Below are positions 35,949 to 43,165 of a DNA stretch of 64,000 nt, piece after piece. Source of the DNA: Geobacteraceae bacterium. Lineage in GTDB: Bacteria > Desulfobacterota > Desulfuromonadia > Desulfuromonadales > BM103. The position numbers were made by a program, and so were the translations under genes. The stretch lies in the NCBI GenBank assembly GCA_024641085.1, contig JAHEDT010000003.1:115909-179908 (forward strand), written 5' to 3'. The notes below the pieces were generated by a model. The model saw only the letters and a list, made by a program, of their open reading frames with translations. It searched no databases and was not told the origin of the DNA. Every line of letters begins with the position of its first letter. Position 1 is the first letter of the stretch.

Positions 35949-37445
35949 ATGAGAAGACTTGTCCCATTGACAATTGCCTGCCTGGCACTCGTGAACCTCA
36001 ACGTTTTTGCCACTGGCGAGACCAAAGCATCCCCCGGGGCTCCGCAGAAGGATCTGCTCGCCATCGAGGCGGAAGAAACCGTGCAGACCTGGACCGGTGA
36101 CCTCAACGGTATGATCGAACGACAGGTCATTCGCGTTTTGACGACCTACAGCAAAACCTTCTATTTTCAGGACAGGGGCCAGCAGCGCGGCGCAACCTAC
36201 GATCTGTTCCGCTTGTTCGAGGATGACCTCAACAAGAAACTGGCAAAAGATAACCAGCTCAAGCACAAGCACCTCAAAATGCGTGTGGTGTTCATCCCGA
36301 TAGCTCGCGAGGATTTGCTGCAGGCGCTGGCCGATGGCCGAGGCGACATCGCCGCGGCCAACTTGACCGTGACTGCCGAGCGCCGCAAACTGGTGGACTT
36401 TTCCGCACCACTGGGTCGCAACGTCAGCGAGCTGCTGGTCTCCGGGCCTGATTCACCCAAGGTGGCCGTGATCGTCGACCTGGCCGGCAAAGAGGTCTTC
36501 GTTCGCAAGTCTTCCAGTTACTACGAGAGTCTGGAAGCTCTCAACAAGCGCTTTTCCAAGGAGAAAAAACCGGCGGTGATTATCAGGGAGGCGCCGGACG
36601 AACTCGAGGACGAGGACCTGATCGAGATGCTGAATGCAGGGTTGATTCCGCTCATTGTCGTCGACAAGCATAAGGCCGACTTCTGGAAGGAGATTTTCCC
36701 CGGGATCAAGGTTCATGGAAATATTGCCTTGCGCACCGACGGTGAGATTGCCTGGGCGATCCGCAAGAACAGCCCGCAGCTCAAGGCGCTCGTCGACGAC
36801 TTCGTCACCCGGCACGCCAGGGGGACCCTGATGGGCAACCTCCTCTTCAAGCGTTACCTCAAGGATACCGCTTATGTCAAGAACGCGGCCTCCGAGTCCG
36901 AGCGCGCGAAATTCCTTGCCCTGATTGAAAACTTCCGCAAATACGGCGACCAGTATCACGTGGACTGGCTGCTCATGGCGGCCCAGGGCTACCAGGAGTC
37001 CCAGCTAAACCAGAAGGTCCGCAGCAAGGTGGGTGCCATCGGCGTGATGCAGATCATGCCTGCCACCGGCAAGGAACTCGATGTGGGCGACATCACCAAA
37101 GTCGAGCCGAACATCCACGCCGGCACCAAGTACATGCGTTGGATGATCGACCAGTACTATGATAAGGAACCCATGACCGACCTGAACAAGACCCTTTTCG
37201 CACTGGCCTCCTACAATGCCGGAGCCAGTCGAATGGCGCAATTGCGCAAGGAAGCCTCCCGGCGCGGGTTGGATCCGAACGTCTGGTTCCGCAACGTGGA
37301 GTACGTCGCCGCCGACAAGATCGGAGTGGAAACAGTGACTTATGTCGCCAACATCTTCAAGTACTACATCGCCTACCAGCTGATCGTGGAGACGATAGTG
37401 AAGCGAAGACAGGCCGAGCAGCAGTTCAAGAAGCAAATCAAGTGA
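35949..37445 (+). CDS. MltF-like lytic transglycosylase
   Basis: 498 aa with a signal peptide (MRRLVPLTIACLALVNLNVFA). Residues about 45-300 are a periplasmic solute-binding domain (SBP_bac_3; DLADGRGDIAAANLTVTAER-type sequence near 118). Residues about 320-470 are an SLT domain with AAQGYQESQLNQ (catalytic Glu), GAIGVMQIMPATGKEL and ASYNAGASRM. The order matches MltF, in which the first domain senses muropeptides and activates the second. There is no clear lipobox, so unlike enterobacterial MltF it may be soluble. Confidence 0.87.
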   Translation: MRRLVPLTIACLALVNLNVFATGETKASPGAPQKDLLAIEAEETVQTWTGDLNGMIERQVIRVLTTYSKTFYFQDRGQQRGATYDLFRLFEDDLNKKLAKDNQLKHKHLKMRVVFIPIAREDLLQALADGRGDIAAANLTVTAERRKLVDFSAPLGRNVSELLVSGPDSPKVAVIVDLAGKEVFVRKSSSYYESLEALNKRFSKEKKPAVIIREAPDELEDEDLIEMLNAGLIPLIVVDKHKADFWKEIFPGIKVHGNIALRTDGEIAWAIRKNSPQLKALVDDFVTRHARGTLMGNLLFKRYLKDTAYVKNAASESERAKFLALIENFRKYGDQYHVDWLLMAAQGYQESQLNQKVRSKVGAIGVMQIMPATGKELDVGDITKVEPNIHAGTKYMRWMIDQYYDKEPMTDLNKTLFALASYNAGASRMAQLRKEASRRGLDPNVWFRNVEYVAADKIGVETVTYVANIFKYYIAYQLIVETIVKRRQAEQQFKKQIK

Positions 37446-37499
37446 TTGCCTCGGCCCTTCACTGCAATCGAAAAGCTTCGAAAGGACAAAGGGTCTGTA

Positions 37500-38048
37500 A
37501 TGGAATGCCTGATACTGGTTGACTTGCAAAACGACTATTTCTGCGGCGGCAGGATGGAGTTGGTCGGCACCTCACAGGCCGCGGAAAATGCCCGGCGTCT
37601 TTTGCGCGCCTTCAGGGCAGTGAACTCGCCAGTCATTCACATCCAGCACATTTCCGCCCGCCCGGGGGCAGGCTTTTTCCTGCCGGGAACCAAAGGGATG
37701 GAAATCAACGAGCTGGTGGCACCCGTGGAGAACGAAGAGGTCGTGATAAAGCACTATCCCAACAGCTTTCGCGAGACCCCTTTGCTTGAGGTTTTGCATA
37801 CCAGAGGCATAAGCAACCTCGTCATCTGCGGGGCGATGAGCCACATGTGCATCGACGCAACGGTCCGGGCGGCCTTTGACCTTGGGTTCAACTCAGTGGT
37901 CGCCGAAGATGCGTGTGCAACCAGGGACCTGACATTCAACGACCGGCTCGTCAAGGCTGTGGACGTTCACACCGCCTTCATGGCTGCGTTGTCAGCAGTT
38001 TACGCGAAAGTTGCGACCACCGATGCCGTCATACAGGACAGAGGGTAA
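37500..38048 (+). CDS. Isochorismatase-like cysteine hydrolase
   Basis: 182 aa. The catalytic triad of the cysteine hydrolase fold is present: Asp in VDLQNDYF near 8, Lys in VIKHYPNSF near 83 and Cys in GAMSHMCIDATVRAA near 118. Related proteins hydrolyse isochorismate, nicotinamide or ureidoacrylate. The substrate is not predictable. The ATG at 37500 is preceded by AAGGG; the frame upstream to the MltF stop is unlikely to be used. Confidence 0.83.
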   Translation: MECLILVDLQNDYFCGGRMELVGTSQAAENARRLLRAFRAVNSPVIHIQHISARPGAGFFLPGTKGMEINELVAPVENEEVVIKHYPNSFRETPLLEVLHTRGISNLVICGAMSHMCIDATVRAAFDLGFNSVVAEDACATRDLTFNDRLVKAVDVHTAFMAALSAVYAKVATTDAVIQDRG

Positions 38049-38148
38049 TAATCCTGTGCTATTGAATGACCAGCGCTCGGCATTCAACCCCGAGTCCTTC
38101 CATTACGACCGCGGCTAACAACCGTGACTTAAAGAGGGATAAACAGCC

Positions 38149-38493
38149 ATGATTCTGAAAACCGGAGAAAAAATACACGTCATCACACGGCGTAATTTCG
38201 AGGGGGACATGCGGCGTCATTTCATCGGCGAAGTGATCGAGGCCAGCGGCAGCCTGGCACGTGTGGCTGGCTATGCGTTCGTCCTCGACAATATGACCAA
38301 CCACTACATCCGTCGACCCGACAAGCGCACGCGGATCATCAGTCTGGCGGACGCGGCCAATATCATCAACCTCCTGCCGGAAAACGCAGACATCGAGCTC
38401 GCCAGGTACTCCCAGTCGAAGGAGAGCAAGATGATCGTGACCGACGGCAAGAGCTTCACCCTCGACATCAACGAGTTCGGTCTGACACGCTGA
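38149..38493 (+). CDS. Conserved hypothetical small protein
   Basis: 114 aa, no signal peptide or membrane helix. The N-terminal 60 residues are beta-rich with conserved-looking basic positions (FEGDMRRHFIGEVIEASGS, VAGYAFVLDNMTNHY) and could form an SH3-like or RNA-binding barrel. It has a GAGGG site ten bases before the start and codon use like its neighbours, so I accept it as a real gene. I do not recognise the family. It precedes yajQ by about 117 bases. Confidence 0.62.
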   Translation: MILKTGEKIHVITRRNFEGDMRRHFIGEVIEASGSLARVAGYAFVLDNMTNHYIRRPDKRTRIISLADAANIINLLPENADIELARYSQSKESKMIVTDGKSFTLDINEFGLTR

Positions 38494-38610
38494 GGGTCTG
38501 GATCAGGACAGGTTGGTCAAGGGACGGAAACAGGCCATCTTTGGAGTGATCTGCGCAGTTGCCAATCACGAGCCGATAGCATCTCAAACGACACAACAGG
38601 AGATATGAAC

Positions 38611-39096
38611 ATGTCGAGTTTCGACGTTGTTTTCAAAGTTGACCTGCAGGAGGTCGACAATGCCGTCAATCTGGCCCGCAAGGAGATCGGCCAGCGTTTC
38701 GATTTCAAGGGCACACACAACGAAATCGATCTGGAAAAGGACAGCATCCTCATCCTGGCCGCCGACGATTATAAGTTGACCGCAGTGGTTGATATCCTGC
38801 GAGGCAAGCTGGCGCGTCGCAACGTCTCTCCCACCTGTCTCGAGTTCGGGAAAAAGGAGCCGGCCTCCCACGGCGCCATGCGTCAGCGCATCACACTGCT
38901 TCAGGGGATCGACAAGGAGCGGGGCAAAGAGATCGTTAAAGTGATCAAGGAGAGCAAACTCAAAGTCCAGGCGCAGATCATGGACGACCAGGTGCGCGTG
39001 AGCGGCAAGAAGATCGACGACCTGCAGGAGATCATCCAACTGCTCAAGGCGAAGGATTTCGGAATCGATCTGCAGTTCGTCAACATGCGCAGTTGA
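38611..39096 (+). CDS. yajQ: YajQ family nucleotide-binding protein
   Basis: 161 aa, two ferredoxin-like domains. [18 protein letters not shown] at the start, RFDFKGT near 29 and the end LQFVNMRS are diagnostic of the YajQ/DUF520 family. Relatives in Xanthomonas and Pseudomonas bind cyclic di-GMP or nucleotides and modulate transcription and virulence. The ATG at 38611 has AGGAG eight bases upstream; the ATG at 38605 is too close to it. A hairpin follows the gene. Confidence 0.9.
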   Translation: MSSFDVVFKVDLQEVDNAVNLARKEIGQRFDFKGTHNEIDLEKDSILILAADDYKLTAVVDILRGKLARRNVSPTCLEFGKKEPASHGAMRQRITLLQGIDKERGKEIVKVIKESKLKVQAQIMDDQVRVSGKKIDDLQEIIQLLKAKDFGIDLQFVNMRS

Positions 39097-39123
39097 CGAA
39101 TGCCGTCAAACAGTTGCAAACCA

Positions 39124-39149
39124 GGCGCCCGAGAATATCTCTGGGCGCC
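39124..39149. terminator. Hairpin between convergent yajQ and threonine aldolase genes
   Basis: GGCGCCC (39124-39130) pairs with GGGCGCC (39143-39149) around a 12-base loop. Neither strand has a long T-run next to it, so its terminator strength is uncertain. It sits where two convergent genes meet. Confidence 0.5.
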
Positions 39150-39185
39150 CAAGTGTTAACACCTGCGGCGCGAGACTTCCAGCCT

Positions 39186-40217
39186 TCAGCACCCAGCTTT
39201 ACAGCTTATGACCGCTTCTTCGAATGCCCCAAGCACCAAGGGGATGTCCGGATCGGCGATATCCAGATGAGTCACCAGTCGTAACTGGCCATAGCCGCCG
39301 ACCAGGATGCCGCGTTCCTTAAGGTAAGCTATAATCGGCCCCTTCAACTCGGGGGTAACGCCAACGAAGACCATATTGGTTACGACGGCGGCCGGGTCAA
39401 CGGCAAGCCCGGCGATCGACGCCAGACCTACGGCGAGTTGCCGGGCGCGCCGATGGTCCTCGGCAAGACGCTTGACGTGACGCTCCAGAGCGTAGATACC
39501 GGCCGCAGCCAAAATCCCTGCCTGGCGCATGCCGCCACCAGCCATCTTGCGCCAGCGATGCGCACGATTGATCAAGGCGTGCGATCCGGCCAACACGGAT
39601 CCGACAGGGGCGCCGAGGCCCTTGGAGAGACAGAAAGAGACCGAGTCATAGTGGCGGGTTATGTCAGCCACATCGACCCCCTGGCTGACCGCAGCGTTGA
39701 AGATGCGCGCACCGTCGAGGTGCAGTTTGAGGTTGTGTCGGCGTGTGAACTCCTCCGCTTCGGCCTGGTAAGCCAGCGGCAGGACTTTGCCGGCCTGGGT
39801 GTTCTCCAGGCAGAGCAGGCGAGTGACGGCAAAGTGGTGATCATCCGGCTTGAGCATGGCGGCGACCCGGTCCAGATCAAGTGTGCCGTCGGCCTCGAAT
39901 TCAACCGGCTGCGGCTGCACGCTGCCGAACACCGCCGCCCCGCCTCCCTCGTAGCGGTAGCAGTGGGCCTGCTGCCCGGCTATGTACTCCTCGCCCCGCT
40001 GGCAGTGCGCTAGGATCGCCAGGAGGTTGCCCTGGGTGCCGGTAGGCACGAAAATCGCCGCCTCCTTGCCGACCATTGCCGCGGCCAGTTCCTGCAGGCG
40101 GTTGACCGTCGGATCCTCACCGTAAACATCGTCCCCCAATTCGGCAGTCACCATGGCCTGGCGCATTGCGTCTGTCGGCTTGGTCACTGTGTCACTGCGC
40201 AAATCAATGATTTTCAT
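39186..40217 (-). CDS. ltaE: Low-specificity L-threonine aldolase
   Basis: Cleaves L-threonine and L-allo-threonine to glycine and acetaldehyde; 343 aa, PLP-dependent fold-type [17 protein letters not shown] at 7-22 and the PLP Lys in [15 protein letters not shown] near 200 are the family signatures. [13 protein letters not shown] near 56 binds the cofactor phosphate. It is single on the minus strand, divergent from the hydrogenase-like regulator. Confidence 0.9.
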   Translation of the reverse strand: MKIIDLRSDTVTKPTDAMRQAMVTAELGDDVYGEDPTVNRLQELAAAMVGKEAAIFVPTGTQGNLLAILAHCQRGEEYIAGQQAHCYRYEGGGAAVFGSVQPQPVEFEADGTLDLDRVAAMLKPDDHHFAVTRLLCLENTQAGKVLPLAYQAEAEEFTRRHNLKLHLDGARIFNAAVSQGVDVADITRHYDSVSFCLSKGLGAPVGSVLAGSHALINRAHRWRKMAGGGMRQAGILAAAGIYALERHVKRLAEDHRRARQLAVGLASIAGLAVDPAAVVTNMVFVGVTPELKGPIIAYLKERGILVGGYGQLRLVTHLDIADPDIPLVLGAFEEAVISCKAGC

Positions 40218-40398
40218 AAGCCTTACTCCTGTCCCAGTCTATCGCTAGCGGGCAAGATAGCATTTCAATGACAAATGAGGCAAAAAGATTACCACCTCGG
40301 AGCTTGTGCCACGGATTTCTCACTCCGGTGCATTTTTTATGAAATGTGTAGACCTGACCCCTTTGCCATATGGGTGATTGCGCACGTTTTTAACCCGA

Positions 40399-40428
40399 TT
40401 GACACTTGCGTGCCACAGATGGCACAAT
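40399..40428 (+). promoter_or_regulatory. Sigma-70 promoter with overlapping GTGCC-N6-GGCAC operator
   Basis: A perfect -35 TTGACA (40399-40404) and a -10 CACAAT (40423-40428) are 18 bases apart. GTGCCACAGATGGCAC (40410-40425), a perfect palindrome, fills the space between them and covers the -10 edge. Binding there should block RNA polymerase, which suggests autorepression by the downstream regulator. The same palindrome recurs twice behind that gene. A half-site TGTGCC lies near 40306. Confidence 0.65.
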
Positions 40429-40463
40429 CCATTCACAGCATTTCTCCAACGGCAAGGAGCGTC

Positions 40464-42734
40464 ATGGGCCCGATCATCTCGGTCAAGGAAAACTGTCGCA
40501 AGTGTTACGCCTGTGTCCGTAACTGTCCGGTCAAGGCGATTCGTGTCCATCGCAATCACGCCGAGGTGATCAGCAACCGCTGCATCGGCTGCGGCAACTG
40601 CGTCAAAAGCTGCTCGCAAAAAGCCAAGGTGATCGCAGACCATGTCGGGCAATGCAAACGCCTGCTGAGTGCCGACATCCCGCCAATTGCCATCCTCGGC
40701 TGCTCACATCCGGCATTTTTCAATGACACCCGTTCTGGCCAGTTGGTCACCGGCCTACGCCGGATCGGCTTTGCCGAAGTCCACGAAGGGGCCGCCGGAG
40801 TCGACCTGCTCCGGGACAGTTACCGCAAAGCCCTCGAGCAGAACCAGCCATACCCCTTGATAACGACCCATTGCCCGACAATCGTCGACTTGATCGAACG
40901 ACACTACCCGCAACTGATCAAGAATCTTATCGGCATCGTTTCACCCATGGTGGCCATCGGCCGCTTCATCAAAAGTCGCACCACCCGTAAGACACCAGTG
41001 GTCTACATTAGCTCATGCATCGCCGGCAAGTTCGAGATCACCGCCGAGCAAACCGAGGGGGCCATCGACTGCGTGATCTCTTACCAGGAACTCAGCCAGA
41101 TGTTCAGGGAGCGCAACCTGGATCTCAAACGCCTCGGCGAAACCGCCTTTGACGGCATGCAGCCGCAACGCGGGCGGCTCTTCGCGATTTCCGGGGGGCC
41201 CTTTAAATCCTTCGACATCGACAGCGAAATCATTAACCAGAACTATGTCGAAACCGAGGGCGAGGAGAATGCCCTCGAAGTGATTAAGGACCTGGCCGCC
41301 GGCCGTATTTCACCGAAGGTGGTGGATATCCGCTTCTGCAACGGCGGCTGCATCGGCGGCCCCGGCAAGAACAATCGCCTGACTACTTTTTCCAAACGCA
41401 ATCTGATTATCGAACAGCACTTGAATCAGAACCTCTATTACCGCACCAAGTCCATCTACCTGGCCGACCTCCCCCTACCCGATTTCTCGAGGACTTTTTC
41501 CAACAAATACGAACGTCCCAAAACTCCGAGCAGCGAACGCTTACGATATATCCTACAGGCAACCGACAAGCATGAAACCAAGGATGAACTGAACTGCGGC
41601 GCGTGTGGATACACAACCTGTCGTGAGCACGCGGTTGCCGTCTATCGGGAACTCGCTGATGTCAATATGTGCCTCCCCTACTCGTTGAAGCGCCTGGAAG
41701 AGGATCATATCAAGCTCACCCAGAAGTACGAGTTGGCACAGCGTGCTTTGAAACAGGAGTTTGGCGAAACTTCGATCATCGGCAAGGACCAGGGAACCAG
41801 GGAAGTCATCCGGCTGATCCACCAGGTCGGGCCAACACCGACCACTGTCCTGATTCGCGGCGAGAGCGGCACCGGAAAGGAATTGACGGCTCGCGCCATC
41901 CATGCCCAGAGCCAACGTGCTGACAAACCTCTCGTGGCAGTCAACTGTACAACCTTGACCGACAGCCTCCTAGAAAGCGAACTGTTCGGTCACAAGAAGG
42001 GGGCCTTCACGGGAGCAATTACCGAGAAGCGGGGGCTCTTCGAAGCCGCTGATGGTGGTACGATCTTCCTCGATGAAGTTGGCGACATAACGCCCAAACT
42101 GCAGGCAGAACTGCTGCGTGTTCTTGACAGCGGGGAAATCAGGCCGGTCGGCGGCAATGCTTCGATCCGGGTCGACGTACGCCTGATTGCGGCGACCAAC
42201 CGTAATCTGGAGCAAGGCGTCACGGAAGGTTGGTTTCGCGAAGACCTCTTTTACCGGTTGAACGTATTTACCATCACCATGCCGCCGCTGCGTAGTCGGC
42301 TCGATTCCCTCGATGATCTGCTTCAGACCTTCATCGCCAAGGCCAGCACCCGGGTTAACAAGACTCTGGTCGGGATCGAGGAACGCGCCGTACATGCCAT
42401 GCGCCAGTACCAGTGGCCAGGCAACATCCGCGAACTGCAGAATATCATCGAACGGGCAGCGGTGTTGACGCATGACAAGATTATCAGGCTGGAGAACCTT
42501 CCCGTCGTATTCGGCGAATTGGGCCAACAGCCTGCCGAGGGGGCGACCCAGGACAGCCTGCGCAGTCAGCGCCAGAAACATGTTAACCAGGTTGAAAAAA
42601 ACCTCCTCTCACGCTACCTGCAGGAAGCTCAGGGAAATGTCTCTGCTGCCGCCCGCCAGGCGGGGATCCCGAGACGCACCTTTTACCGGATGCTCAACCG
42701 CAACGGCATCTCCGGGGTCAATTACAAACCCTGA
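40464..42734 (+). CDS. Sigma-54 activator with [FeFe]-hydrogenase-like sensor
   Basis: 756 aa. Residues 1-60 are a 2[4Fe-4S] ferredoxin (Cys 11, 14, 17, 21, 40, 43, 46, 50). About 70-340 resembles the [FeFe]-hydrogenase H-cluster domain: Cys137 in TTHCP, Cys185 in SSCIAGKFE, Cys292 and Cys296 in FCNGGCIGG match the four cluster ligands. The proton-transfer Cys before the first ligand is His136, and the usual Lys of motif 2 is Gly. [14 protein letters not shown] with Cys403 is a further Fe-S domain (378-403). The AAA+ domain follows (GESGTGKE 466-473, GAFTGA), then a Fis-type helix-turn-helix ([16 protein letters not shown]). It is likely a cytoplasmic redox or H2 sensor acting with sigma-54 RNA polymerase. 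The start has AAGGAG. Confidence 0.9.
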   Translation: MGPIISVKENCRKCYACVRNCPVKAIRVHRNHAEVISNRCIGCGNCVKSCSQKAKVIADHVGQCKRLLSADIPPIAILGCSHPAFFNDTRSGQLVTGLRRIGFAEVHEGAAGVDLLRDSYRKALEQNQPYPLITTHCPTIVDLIERHYPQLIKNLIGIVSPMVAIGRFIKSRTTRKTPVVYISSCIAGKFEITAEQTEGAIDCVISYQELSQMFRERNLDLKRLGETAFDGMQPQRGRLFAISGGPFKSFDIDSEIINQNYVETEGEENALEVIKDLAAGRISPKVVDIRFCNGGCIGGPGKNNRLTTFSKRNLIIEQHLNQNLYYRTKSIYLADLPLPDFSRTFSNKYERPKTPSSERLRYILQATDKHETKDELNCGACGYTTCREHAVAVYRELADVNMCLPYSLKRLEEDHIKLTQKYELAQRALKQEFGETSIIGKDQGTREVIRLIHQVGPTPTTVLIRGESGTGKELTARAIHAQSQRADKPLVAVNCTTLTDSLLESELFGHKKGAFTGAITEKRGLFEAADGGTIFLDEVGDITPKLQAELLRVLDSGEIRPVGGNASIRVDVRLIAATNRNLEQGVTEGWFREDLFYRLNVFTITMPPLRSRLDSLDDLLQTFIAKASTRVNKTLVGIEERAVHAMRQYQWPGNIRELQNIIERAAVLTHDKIIRLENLPVVFGELGQQPAEGATQDSLRSQRQKHVNQVEKNLLSRYLQEAQGNVSAAARQAGIPRRTFYRMLNRNGISGVNYKP

Positions 42735-42783
42735 CTGGAACATGAGTCTTCTCTAAGACAATATTTGTCATAATTCAACACTG

Positions 42784-42805
42784 GCTGTGCCATACACGGC
42801 ACAGC
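42784..42805. promoter_or_regulatory. Upstream activator site 1 (GTGCC-N6-GGCAC palindrome)
   Basis: A 22-base inverted repeat with arms GCTGTGCC and GGCACAGC around ATACAC. It shares the TGTGCC-N6-GGCACA core with 42850-42869 and GTGCC-N6-GGCAC with 40410-40425. Its centre lies about 187 bases before the predicted sigma-54 start, a normal enhancer distance. Confidence 0.7.
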
Positions 42806-42849
42806 AAATTCGCCCAAAAACAGGGGGCATCCAAGTCTCCTGGCAATTC

Positions 42850-42869
42850 ATGTGCCACTTTAGGCACAT
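42850..42869. promoter_or_regulatory. Upstream activator site 2 (GTGCC-N6-GGCAC palindrome)
   Basis: ATGTGCC and GGCACAT arms around ACTTTA, perfect over 7 bp each. Its centre is 65 bases after that of site 1, about six helical turns, and about 122 bases before the predicted sigma-54 start. Tandem sites of this kind are where activator hexamers assemble. Confidence 0.7.
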
Positions 42870-42953
42870 ACCAAGAAAACCACTTCCACCTCTCATTCCA
42901 GAAAAATATCGAAAAGACAGGCAGTTAAGAGGTTTTCATGACTCGCCATATTG

Positions 42954-42970
42954 TTGGCACAACATTTGCT
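42954..42970 (+). promoter_or_regulatory. Sigma-54 (-24/-12) promoter
   Basis: TTGGCACAACATTTGCT fits the TGGCAC-N5-TTGCW consensus exactly, with GG and GC separated by ten bases. Transcription should start near 42981. It lies downstream of the two palindromic activator sites and upstream of a short terminated transcript and ptsP. Confidence 0.82.
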
Positions 42971-42980
42971 GAAGTACTTG

Positions 42981-43073
42981 AGTAACTGTCTAGGGACAAC
43001 CGTTTCCATCCTAAGGATTCCTGCTCCCTTGTTGCGCCGCCAGGGACCTCTCTCCCCCGGGCGGCGTTTTTTT
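42981..43073 (+). ncRNA. Candidate sigma-54-dependent small RNA
   Basis: A transcript of about 93 nt is predicted from the start near 42981 to the T-run at 43067-43073. It contains no ATG, and no frame with a ribosome-binding site. The 5' half is largely unstructured and has C-rich stretches (TGCTCCCTTG; the hairpin loop also has CTCTCTCCCCC) that could pair with Shine-Dalgarno sequences. The 3' end is a strong hairpin with seven T. This may instead be an attenuated leader of ptsP. No homologue was identified; the call rests on layout. Confidence 0.55.
43035..43073 (+). terminator. Rho-independent terminator upstream of ptsP
   Basis: CGCCGCC (43035-43041) pairs with GGCGGCG (43060-43066); an inner GGGA/TCCC stem can form in the loop. 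TTTTTTT follows directly at 43067-43073. It ends transcripts from the sigma-54 promoter about 100 bases earlier. Confidence 0.9.
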
Positions 43074-43165
43074 ATTCTTAGTACCGAGGAATCTCCAGAC
43101 ATTTTTCGTTCGCCAAAATGATCTCGGTTCGCTATCATGTCATTGTCCATCATTCCATACTCCCG

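Noticed and set aside
40275..40463. Longer N-terminus for the hydrogenase-like regulator
   Set aside because: This part contains the promoter and operator, and the ATG at 40464 has a good ribosome-binding site directly before the ferredoxin domain.
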